5,345 bases of DNA from Pollutimonas bauzanensis_A (lineage in GTDB: Bacteria; Pseudomonadota; Gammaproteobacteria; Burkholderiales; Burkholderiaceae_B). Shown piece after piece: positions 1 through 5,345 of this stretch. The position numbers and the translations under genes were made by a program. Every line of letters starts with the position of its first letter. The first letter of the stretch is position 1. The stretch spans positions 1 to 5,345 of the forward strand of contig NZ_JBEBUX010000190.1 of the NCBI RefSeq assembly GCF_040393045.1. Direction: 5' to 3'. The notes beneath the pieces are model-generated. The model had not been told where the DNA came from, made no database searches, and saw only the letters and a program-made list of their open reading frames with translations.

Positions 1-1187
1 CGGCAGGCCCGGAACTTGATCAGCGGCGTCAAGATACGCACGAGTGTCTTGTCTTTTACACTCCCCTTATCCGCCTGCTCCAGGGCTGCAGCGGTTTGAA
101 ACATCAGCGTCCTGCCCTGCTCTGCCCGTATGGCCATCTTAAGTAGTTGGCGCTGCATCAAAGGCATGTCGACCAGACGCTTGCCGAATGCCCGGCGATT
201 GCGTGCGACGTAAGTGGCTTCACTCAATGCTCGGCGCATCAGGCCCGCAGCACGCATTCCATTGGACAAACGGGAGTTGTTGATCATGTCGGCCATTTGC
301 TGAAAGCCTTTGCCGCGCTCGCCAATCAGCCATGCGTAGGCGCCTTCAAGCCGGATTTCTCCGCTCGCCATCGAGCGCGTACCCAATTTGTCCTTCAGGC
401 GAAGTACACGGTAATGATTATGACTATTGTCAGGAAGATCCCTGGGCAGCAGAAACAAGGAGACGCCGGCCAGCCCTTCTTTAGATTCGCTGCGCGCCAG
501 CACCATTGCAAACCCAGCATCTGGGTTGGAGCAAAACCACTTATCGCCATACAGGCGCCACTGCCCATCGTCTTGTTGCTGGGCCTGCGTTTCGGTGGCG
601 CTCACGTCGGAGCCTGCAGCCTGTTCAGTCATGAACATGGCGCCCTGGCGCAATTCGTCAAAATCCAATGACGTGACTTGCGGCAAGACTTTTTCAACCA
701 GTTCCGGATCGCCAAACCTTCTGAGCGTGCGAGCCAAAGAGTCCGTCATGCTGACAGGGCAGCACAAACCAAATTCAGCCTGCACGAAAAGATAACTTAA
801 CGCGTACTTTGCGGCAGGCGGCATTGGGTCAGCCCAACCCAGTGCCCCGCCCCGATGCGACATCGCAGCAAGCCCCAGCGTTTGGTATGCCGCCTTTTCC
901 AACTCGACATAGGCCGGATGCTTCACGATCTGCGACTCATCCATCCCCGACCGGCTTCTTACCGATAGCACCGGGGGATTCTTATCGGCTGTCGCTGCCA
1001 ACTCATCCAGCGTTGACCCCGCCATTTTCCCTAATTCATCAAAATGCGGCAGCAAATGCGTAACCAAATCCTTCGGCAAGTAGGCGCGCAACAAGCCTTC
1101 GGCATAAGGGTCGGCACGAAACAGATTAATGCCCCGGGAGTCCGGGATATTGGACGATGGCGCTACCGCCTGCGGTTCGTAGATCAT
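1..1187 (-). CDS. AidB-type acyl-CoA dehydrogenase family protein, N-terminal 395 residues (runs off left edge)
   Basis: Flavoenzyme of the acyl-CoA dehydrogenase superfamily, AidB-like branch; such proteins bind FAD and are expected to oxidise an acyl-CoA at the alpha-beta bond in the cytoplasm. The reverse frame is open from ATG at 1187 to the window edge. Residues 1-150 form the long N-terminal region typical of AidB relatives. The middle beta domain carries MTEQAAGSDVSATET (186-200), close to the MTE-x-x-GGSDV motif of AidB, then GDKWFCSNPDAG (214-225) and GERGKGFQQM (289-298). The C-terminal helical domain begins with NNSRLSNGMRAAG (303-315) and RNRRAFGKRL (329-338). The start is fixed by an in-frame TGA at 1194-1196 and an AGGGA ribosome site at 1197-1201, nine bases upstream. 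The rest of the helical domain, including the expected catalytic region and any DNA-binding part, lies outside the window. Family assignment is firm. The substrate, and any role in alkylation damage as for E. coli AidB, are unknown. Confidence 0.9.
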   Translation of the reverse strand, partial: MIYEPQAVAPSSNIPDSRGINLFRADPYAEGLLRAYLPKDLVTHLLPHFDELGKMAGSTLDELAATADKNPPVLSVRSRSGMDESQIVKHPAYVELEKAAYQTLGLAAMSHRGGALGWADPMPPAAKYALSYLFVQAEFGLCCPVSMTDSLARTLRRFGDPELVEKVLPQVTSLDFDELRQGAMFMTEQAAGSDVSATETQAQQQDDGQWRLYGDKWFCSNPDAGFAMVLARSESKEGLAGVSLFLLPRDLPDNSHNHYRVLRLKDKLGTRSMASGEIRLEGAYAWLIGERGKGFQQMADMINNSRLSNGMRAAGLMRRALSEATYVARNRRAFGKRLVDMPLMQRQLLKMAIRAEQGRTLMFQTAAALEQADKGSVKDKTLVRILTPLIKFRAC

Positions 1188-1218
1188 GATGAATCATCCC
1201 TGGAAAGTTTGATTCATC
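1188..1218. repeat. 8-bp perfect inverted repeat around the dehydrogenase ribosome binding site
   Basis: GATGAATC at 1188-1195 is the exact reverse complement of GATTCATC at 1211-1218, with a 15-base spacer. The left arm touches the dehydrogenase start codon, and the spacer contains its Shine-Dalgarno (AGGGA on the minus strand, 1197-1201). The outer arm overlaps the proposed -10 box (1216-1221), so an mRNA starting near 1209 would not include it. A DNA operator is therefore more likely than an RNA hairpin, but neither is shown. The repeat itself is directly visible; its function is inference and could be nil. Confidence 0.45.
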
Positions 1219-1244
1219 TTAAGTTTAGGTATTAATATTCACAA
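1216..1244 (-). promoter_or_regulatory. Candidate sigma-70 promoter for the acyl-CoA dehydrogenase gene
   Basis: Read on the minus strand, TTGTGA (1239-1244) as -35 and TAAGAT (1216-1221) as -10 are separated by 17 bases. Each box matches four of six consensus positions. Transcription would start near 1209, leaving about 21 nt before the ATG at 1187, including the AGGGA ribosome site. The -35 box lies inside the LysR-type dyad at 1235-1255, the usual arrangement for a LysR-activated target. In such AT-rich DNA partial matches are common, so the exact boxes are uncertain. Confidence 0.4.
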
Positions 1245-1261
1245 ATACCGAATATATATTC
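1228..1261. promoter_or_regulatory. Candidate LysR-type operator with overlapping dyads
   Basis: Three overlapping symmetric elements are visible. First, ATATTC (1235-1240), nine bases, then GAATAT (1250-1255): a perfect dyad with T1239-N11-A1251. Second, GGTATT (1228-1233), ten bases, then AATACC (1244-1249): a perfect dyad with T1232-N11-A1244. Third, GAATATATATTC (1250-1261), a 12-base palindrome that adds another ATATTC half-site exactly 21 bp, about two helical turns, from the first. LysR-type regulators typically bind dyads containing T-N11-A between divergent genes and contact a second, weaker site nearby. The position, between lysR and its likely target and over both proposed promoters, fits this. 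Which dyad is the real recognition site is not decidable here. Confidence 0.55.
1232..1260 (+). promoter_or_regulatory. Candidate sigma-70 promoter for the LysR-type regulator gene
   Basis: TTAATA (1232-1237) as -35 and TATATT (1255-1260) as -10 are spaced by 17 bases, matching four and five of six consensus positions. The start site would fall near 1267, giving a leader of about 25 nt before the ATG at 1292. The promoter is almost coextensive with the dyads at 1228-1261, so bound regulator would be expected to repress its own gene, as is common for LysR-type proteins. An alternative -10, TATAGAT at 1279-1285, has no good -35 partner. No strong Shine-Dalgarno precedes the ATG. Confidence 0.4.
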
Positions 1262-1291
1262 ATTGATACATAAAAAGTATAGATAGAAAAT

Positions 1292-2236
1292 ATGGAATTA
1301 GACTCACGCCTGTTGAGGTATTTTGTAGCCGTAGCCGAAGAGTTGAGTTTCAGCCGTGCCGCTCAACGGCTTCACATATCGCAGCCGCCGCTTAGCTTTG
1401 CCATCAAGCAGCTTGAGGAAACGCTAGGCACCTTATTGTTGACACGAAACAGTCGCCGTGTGGCCCTGACCCCAGCCGGATCCGCGCTCTATCGAGAGGC
1501 TTTATTTCTACTTCAACGCAATGCGGATGTAATCAAGCTGATTCAGCGCATCGACTCGGGCCTGCATGGGCAAATCAGAATCGGCTTCGTCGGCTCGATG
1601 CTGTATCGCGGTCTGCCAGATATGCTTAAGCAATGTAAAGCCTGCTACCCCGACGTCGAGCACGTACTGTTGGAGCTCAACTCCGCAGAACAGATAGAGC
1701 TCATCGAGCGCGACGGACTGGATATAGGATTCATCCATGCCAATCCCGTTTCCGCAAAAATCGCCGGCATCGATCTTCTGGCAGAGCCCTTTTCCATCTG
1801 TCTGCCGATTACCCATCCGCTGGCAAGCAAATCCAGCCTTGCATTGAATGAACTGGCGGCCGACGACTTTATTTTCTTCGCACGTTCGGTCTCGCCCAGC
1901 TATTACGAAACCTTGCTATCCATGTGTTTGCAGGCCGGCTTCTTCCCTAAAGTAAAGAACGAAGCGCGGCACTGGCTTAGCGTTGCCTCACTGGTATCGC
2001 AGGGTATGGGTGTGTCCATCGTGCCGCAGTCTCTTGCACGCAGCGGTCTGTCGGGAATCCGTTTTTTGGCTTTTGAGCACGAACACAGATCGGTCAGCAG
2101 ACTGATCTGGTCGACTTCTTCAAATTCGCCGGTCAAGGATAACTACATAGCGATTGCCAAAAGCGTCTTTAAGCACCAGGCGCCGGGCAAGAATGATGCA
2201 GGCGCTAAAGACGCCACACTGCTTGGCCTCGAGTGA
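1292..2236 (+). CDS. LysR-type transcriptional regulator
   Basis: DNA-binding regulator of 314 residues, a normal length for the LysR family, which usually acts as a tetramer responding to a small metabolite. The N-terminal winged helix-turn-helix is clear: LRYFVAVAEELSFSRAAQRL (8-27), then HISQPPLSFAIKQLEETLG (28-46), then LLLTRNSRRVALTPAG (48-63). A linker helix runs to about residue 88. The periplasmic-binding-protein-like effector domain starts at GQIRIGFVGSMLYRGLP (93-109) and includes LDIGFIH (143-149), EPFSICLPITHPLA (165-178) and VASLVSQGMGVSIVPQSLA (231-249). This layout resembles the BenM/CatM-like aromatic or acyl ligand branch, but the ligand is not identifiable. It is divergent from the AidB-like dehydrogenase, which is its most likely target. 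The last 20 or so residues are polar and probably disordered, and their DNA overlaps the end of the yigZ-like gene by 32 bp. Confidence 0.95.
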   Translation: MELDSRLLRYFVAVAEELSFSRAAQRLHISQPPLSFAIKQLEETLGTLLLTRNSRRVALTPAGSALYREALFLLQRNADVIKLIQRIDSGLHGQIRIGFVGSMLYRGLPDMLKQCKACYPDVEHVLLELNSAEQIELIERDGLDIGFIHANPVSAKIAGIDLLAEPFSICLPITHPLASKSSLALNELAADDFIFFARSVSPSYYETLLSMCLQAGFFPKVKNEARHWLSVASLVSQGMGVSIVPQSLARSGLSGIRFLAFEHEHRSVSRLIWSTSSNSPVKDNYIAIAKSVFKHQAPGKNDAGAKDATLLGLE

Positions 2237-2786
2237 GATTAATGACGATTTCAGCCAGAGCGGGTTCCTCATCCCGCGGTACGGACAGGCGCCATTGAAC
2301 GCCCTCGCCATCGAAATTCTCGGAAATGACAGTCGCTCGAAATGCCGCGAAACGCGACTGAACTATTGCCATATCCGCGAAGCTGCATCGGCAGTCCACC
2401 GTTACCAGGTCGAGTAGCTCTTCTTTTGCAGCCAGGCGCAGGCATTGCGCCGCAGCCCCACCGTAGGCGCGTATCAGGCCCCCCGGCCCCAGCTTGATGC
2501 CGCCAAACCAGCGCACCACCAGCACAGCCACGCGATCGCACTGCTGGCCTTCAATCGCCTGCAATATGGGGCGCCCCGCCGTGCCACCCGGCTCGCCATC
2601 ATCATTGAAGCGATACTCGCTTCCTATGCGATAGGCCCAGCAATTATGAGTTGCATCCGCCACGCTATACGCTGCGAAAAGCTGCAGAGCGGCGGCGGGA
2701 TCGTGCACAGTGTCGGCGACAGCCAGGAAGCGGCTTTTCTTAATGTCTTCCTGGTACGTGGCCAGCCCGGTCAAGGTATAAGGCAT
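2205..2786 (-). CDS. yigZ: YigZ/IMPACT-family protein (UPF0029 fold)
   Basis: A 193-residue cytoplasmic protein of the YigZ/IMPACT family, close to the usual bacterial length of about 200. The N-terminal domain shows the family signatures: KKSRFLAVAD (16-25), DATHNCWAYRIG (44-55), NDDGEPGGTAGRPILQAIEG (61-80) and VVRWFGGIKLGPGGLIRAYG (90-109). Residues from about 128 on (VTVDCRCSFADMAIVQSRF) match the small C-terminal DUF1949 ferredoxin-like domain. Eukaryotic IMPACT modulates the GCN1-GCN2 translation-control pathway; the bacterial role is not settled, so no reaction is assigned. The gene starts 15 bp after the ybiT-like stop with its own strong ribosome site, so co-transcription with ybiT is very likely. 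Its stop codon (TAG at 2205-2207) lies within the convergent lysR gene. No truncation or frameshift is visible. Confidence 0.93.
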   Translation of the reverse strand: MPYTLTGLATYQEDIKKSRFLAVADTVHDPAAALQLFAAYSVADATHNCWAYRIGSEYRFNDDGEPGGTAGRPILQAIEGQQCDRVAVLVVRWFGGIKLGPGGLIRAYGGAAAQCLRLAAKEELLDLVTVDCRCSFADMAIVQSRFAAFRATVISENFDGEGVQWRLSVPRDEEPALAEIVINLTRGQAVWRL

Positions 2787-2791
2787 ATAAG

Positions 2792-2796
2792 CCCCT
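2792..2796 (-). promoter_or_regulatory. Shine-Dalgarno for the yigZ-like gene
   Basis: AGGGG on the minus strand sits five bases upstream of the ATG at 2784-2786, in the short gap after the ybiT-like stop codon (TAA, 2802-2804). It supports the chosen start and independent initiation on a shared message with ybiT. Confidence 0.7.
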
Positions 2797-2801
2797 GGCG
2801 A

Positions 2802-4403
2802 TTAGACCTCGATGCCGCGAGACCCAAGATAATCGTCATAGCCGCCCAGGTAATCGACAACTTCACCGCCGGGCATGATTTCAATTACCCGCGTCGCAAC
2901 ACCCGACACAAACTCCCGGTCATGCGACACGAAAATCAGGGTGCCGGCGTACTTTTCCAAGGCAAGCTGCAAAGACTCGATGGACTCCATATCCAGGTGG
3001 TTGGTAGGTTCGTCCATCAACATCACATTATGGCGGCCCAACATAAGGCGCCCGAAGCTCATGCGATTCTTTTCACCACCCGACAACACCCTGACTTCCT
3101 TACCGATATCGTCGCCTGAAAACAGCATGCGACCCATGACCGAACGCATGGACTGATCGTCGTCACCGGCCTGGCGGTATTCGCTTAACCAGTCGAACAA
3201 GGTTTTGTCAGACTGGAACTGATCGGAAACGTCTTGCGCCATATACCCAATATCAGCGCTTTCAGACCATTTGACCGAGCCTGTATCAGGAGCCAGGTCG
3301 CCTGCCAGCATGCGCAACAGTGTTGTCTTGCCGACGCCGTTGGCGCCGATAATAGCAATTTTCTCGCCGGCTTCCACCATGGCTGAAAACGGCTTGATAA
3401 CAGGGTTATCGTAAGATTTGCTGATTGATTCGATCGTAACGGCCAGACGATGCAGCACCTTGGTTTGCTCGAACCGAATGTAAGGGTTCTGACGCGACGA
3501 TGGCTTGACCTCGACAGAGGCGGCCTTGATGCGGTCAATTTGCTTCAAGCGCGATGTTGCCTGGCGAGCTTTAGACTTGTTGGCCGCAAAGCGGCGTACA
3601 AAGTCTTGCAGTTCAGCTACGCGCTCTTTCGCCTTGGCATTGGACGACGAAATACGCTCGCGGGCCTGTGTCGACGCCAACATATAGTCATCGTAATTAC
3701 CAGGATAAATGCGCAATTCACGGTAATCCAGATCAGCCATGTGTGTACACACCTGGTTCAGGAAGTGGCGATCGTGACTGATGATGATCATTGTGCTTTG
3801 ATAACTGTTGAGCACATCTTCAAGCCAACGAATGGTATTGATATCCAGGTTGTTGGTGGGCTCGTCGAGCAGCAGCACATCGGGGTTGGAAAACAAGGCC
3901 TGGGCCAGCAACACGCGCAGCTTCCAGCCAGGGGCGATTTCGCGCATAGGCTGGTTATGCTGTTCGACAGGAATTTCCAGGCCCAGCAACAATTCGCCCG
4001 CACGCGCTTCAGCCGTATAACCGTCGTATTCGGAAAACTTCGCCTCGAGATTGGCGGCATGCATGTAATCGTCTTCGCTTGCATCGGGGTTGGCGTAGAT
4101 CGCATCCCGCTCGGACATGACTTGCCACATTTCTTCGTGGCCCATCATGACAACGTCAAGCACCCGAGTGTCCTCAAAGGCAAATTGATCCTGGCGCAGT
4201 TTGCCCAGACGCACCCCGGGCTCGAGGGAAACGTTGCCCGCGCTGGATTCGAGGTCGCCACCGATAATTTTCATAAAGGTGGACTTGCCGGACCCATTGG
4301 CGCCGATCAAGCCGTAACGGTTGCCCTCGCCAAATTTGACGCTAACGTTTTCAAATAGGGGCTTGGGGCCAAACTGGATAGTAAGATTTGCAGTGGAGAT
4401 CAC
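2802..4403 (-). CDS. ybiT: ABC-F family ATPase, YbiT type
   Basis: Soluble ABC-F protein of 533 residues with two ATPase domains and no membrane segments; the family binds the ribosomal E site and tunes translation. It matches E. coli YbiT (about 530 residues) nearly end to end as I recall that sequence. Domain 1: Walker A GANGSGKST (34-42), signature region APGWKLRVLL (157-166), Walker B VLLLDEPTN (176-184), switch ISHDRHF (208-214). A charged linker with coiled-coil character (about 240-320) includes KSKARQATSRLKQIDRIK (276-293), corresponding to the P-site tRNA interaction motif. Domain 2: GANGVGKTT (353-361), LSGGEKNR (440-447), MLMDEPTNHLD (461-471), FVSHDREF (491-498). Domain 1 lacks a canonical LSGG, as in E. 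coli YbiT. The start is GTG, immediately preceded by an in-frame TAA, so no earlier start is possible; the protein begins where YbiT homologues do. No clear Shine-Dalgarno is present. Confidence 0.96.
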   Translation of the reverse strand: MISTANLTIQFGPKPLFENVSVKFGEGNRYGLIGANGSGKSTFMKIIGGDLESSAGNVSLEPGVRLGKLRQDQFAFEDTRVLDVVMMGHEEMWQVMSERDAIYANPDASEDDYMHAANLEAKFSEYDGYTAEARAGELLLGLEIPVEQHNQPMREIAPGWKLRVLLAQALFSNPDVLLLDEPTNNLDINTIRWLEDVLNSYQSTMIIISHDRHFLNQVCTHMADLDYRELRIYPGNYDDYMLASTQARERISSSNAKAKERVAELQDFVRRFAANKSKARQATSRLKQIDRIKAASVEVKPSSRQNPYIRFEQTKVLHRLAVTIESISKSYDNPVIKPFSAMVEAGEKIAIIGANGVGKTTLLRMLAGDLAPDTGSVKWSESADIGYMAQDVSDQFQSDKTLFDWLSEYRQAGDDDQSMRSVMGRMLFSGDDIGKEVRVLSGGEKNRMSFGRLMLGRHNVMLMDEPTNHLDMESIESLQLALEKYAGTLIFVSHDREFVSGVATRVIEIMPGGEVVDYLGGYDDYLGSRGIEV

Positions 4404-4457
4404 TTAGGGGTATCACGTAAAAGAGTCGACATAACCTGCTAGTTTAACAAGTCAGGC
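4404..4457 (-). other. 54-bp gap between ldcA and ybiT, no clear promoter or terminator
   Basis: This AT-leaning spacer separates two genes read in the same direction. I see no GC-rich stem followed by a T run, so ldcA transcription probably continues into ybiT. Weak -35-like pieces such as TTGTTA (4445-4450, minus strand) lack a well-spaced -10. The bases just before the ybiT GTG read CCCCTAA on the minus strand, which is not a ribosome binding site. A weak internal promoter cannot be excluded. Confidence 0.4.
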
Positions 4458-5345
4458 CTAAAAATGCTCTTCGAGGACCAAATGCGCCATCCCCTCGCCT
4501 GTGGCAATCCCTACTTTCCTGCCTACTGGCAATGTCGCTTTGACCTTTACATGGCCATAAGGCAAACCGGTGACCACTGGCACTTTTACAGTCGAGCGCA
4601 ACCAGGCGATGACAGAAGGCAGATCAAATCCATTGTCATGCGCCCCTAACCGATAATCGGTAAAGCGGCCAAGCACGATAGCTTTCTGGCGCGCCAGGAT
4701 GCCGGCATGCCACAGTTGGGTCAGCATGCGCTCGACCCTGAAGGGATGTTCAGCCACGTCTTCCAGGAACAGGATGCCGCCATCGACGTTCGGCATATAT
4801 GGTGTGCCGATCAACGAGGCCACCATGGCAAGGTTGCCGCCCCACAAAACACCGCGCGCATCGACAGGATCGGAGTCTGGCGATTCGAAGCTTAGGATCT
4901 CAAGTTCCCCGCGCATGCTTTCGCCAAACAGATCGGCAGTCAAGTCATCCATTTTTTTTGCGCCGAAGTCATAAACGGCGGTTGGGCCGGCAAAGCTGCT
5001 TGCACCGGTTTGCGCCAAGAGCGCCAGGCTGAATACCGTGAAGTCACTTTGGCCAATGAAGATCTTGCCGCTGTCGGCAACCGCCTGCCAGTCGATGAAA
5101 GGCAGCAGTCGACTAAGACCGTAGCCGCCACGGGTGGCCATGACAATGGGGTGCTTCTGTTTCAAAGCTCGCGCAATACCTGCCAGGCGCTGCTTGTCGG
5201 TACCTGCAAATCGTTCATGCACGGCCAGGGCGGTACGGTCGACTGCGGTTTTAAAACCCAGTTCTCCCAGTCTTGCGCGGGCCAGGTCTATGGTTGCGGG
5301 GTCGGCGACGGCGCCCGATGGCGAGATAAGGTAGATCCCGGTGGG
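4458..5345 (-). CDS. ldcA: LD-carboxypeptidase, peptidase family S66 (muramoyltetrapeptide carboxypeptidase), lacks its N-terminus at right edge
   Basis: Cytoplasmic serine peptidase that removes the terminal D-alanine from murein tetrapeptides (L-Ala-D-Glu-mDAP-D-Ala) so that the tripeptide can be reused in cell-wall recycling. The frame is open from the window edge to the TAG at 4458-4460, giving 295 residues. It begins in the conserved N-terminal strand IYLISPSG (visible residues 4-11), so only a short piece should be missing. Visible S66 marks are ATRGGYGLSRLLPFID (70-85), the nucleophile serine in GQSDFT (98-103), GVLWGGNLAMVASLIGTPY in the middle, the catalytic glutamate region FLEDVAEHPFRVERML, and the catalytic histidine in GLPYGHVKVKATLPVG near the end. 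This Ser-Glu-His set matches the triad known from Pseudomonas LdcA. The GTG at 5220-5222 is in frame but is not the real start, because conserved sequence lies upstream of it. It is the first visible gene of the minus-strand cluster with ybiT and yigZ. Confidence 0.94.
   Translation of the reverse strand, partial: PTGIYLISPSGAVADPATIDLARARLGELGFKTAVDRTALAVHERFAGTDKQRLAGIARALKQKHPIVMATRGGYGLSRLLPFIDWQAVADSGKIFIGQSDFTVFSLALLAQTGASSFAGPTAVYDFGAKKMDDLTADLFGESMRGELEILSFESPDSDPVDARGVLWGGNLAMVASLIGTPYMPNVDGGILFLEDVAEHPFRVERMLTQLWHAGILARQKAIVLGRFTDYRLGAHDNGFDLPSVIAWLRSTVKVPVVTGLPYGHVKVKATLPVGRKVGIATGEGMAHLVLEEHF

Noticed and set aside
147..795. Two overlapping plus-strand frames of 174 and 122 codons
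   Set aside because: Both are antisense to the AidB-like dehydrogenase, whose conserved motifs explain this region.
1188..1291. AT-rich spacer as a sign of horizontal transfer or an attachment site
   Set aside because: There are no flanking direct repeats, integrase or tRNA, and high AT content is normal for a divergent promoter region.
2445..3119. Plus-strand open frame of 224 codons opposite yigZ and the 3' part of ybiT
   Set aside because: It spans two well-supported minus-strand genes and their spacer, and its translation has no family features.
3450..4358. Plus-strand open frame of 302 codons opposite ybiT
   Set aside because: It lies wholly antisense to the strongly conserved ABC-F gene, shows no recognisable domain, and is the usual by-product of GC-rich codon bias.
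4404..4457. Rho-independent terminator after ldcA
   Set aside because: Only short imperfect pairings such as CCTG/CAGG are present; there is no GC-rich stem with a following T run.
5220..5222. GTG as the true start of ldcA
   Set aside because: The frame stays open to the window edge and encodes the conserved IYLISPSG strand upstream of this codon, so the real start is outside the window.

Overview
The window looks like ordinary chromosome from a betaproteobacterium, most likely order Burkholderiales and possibly family Alcaligenaceae. That placement rests on moderate-to-high GC coding sequence and on protein similarity recalled from memory, so it is an inference. Five protein-coding genes fill nearly all of it, and two of them run off the edges. 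I found no tRNA, rRNA, CRISPR array, insertion sequence, integrase or phage gene.

Left part (1-2236): a divergent pair. On the minus strand, from 1187 off the left edge, is the first 395 residues of an AidB-type acyl-CoA dehydrogenase. On the plus strand, 1292-2236, is a LysR-type transcriptional regulator. The 104 bp between them are very AT-rich: 20 G/C among the 90 bases of 1201-1290. They hold overlapping dyads with the T-N11-A geometry of LysR-type operators, placed over plausible back-to-back promoters. The simplest reading is that the regulator controls the dehydrogenase and itself, with an acyl-CoA or a related acid as the likely inducer. The substrate cannot be read from the sequence.

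Right part (2205-5345): three minus-strand genes in the order ldcA (C-terminal 295 residues; its start is beyond the right edge), ybiT-like ABC-F ATPase, yigZ-like IMPACT-family protein. The gaps are 54 bp and 15 bp, so ybiT and yigZ are very probably co-transcribed and ldcA may belong to the same operon. LdcA recycles murein tetrapeptide in the cytoplasm, YbiT is a ribosome-associated ABC-F protein, and YigZ belongs to a family linked in eukaryotes to translational control. All three are housekeeping-type proteins with no obvious shared pathway.

The two halves meet tail to tail: lysR and yigZ overlap by 32 bp at their 3' ends, with no recognisable hairpin terminator. I see no convincing new biological system. 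The points most worth a second look are the compact divergent operator region and the GTG start of ybiT, which sits directly after a stop codon without a visible Shine-Dalgarno sequence.
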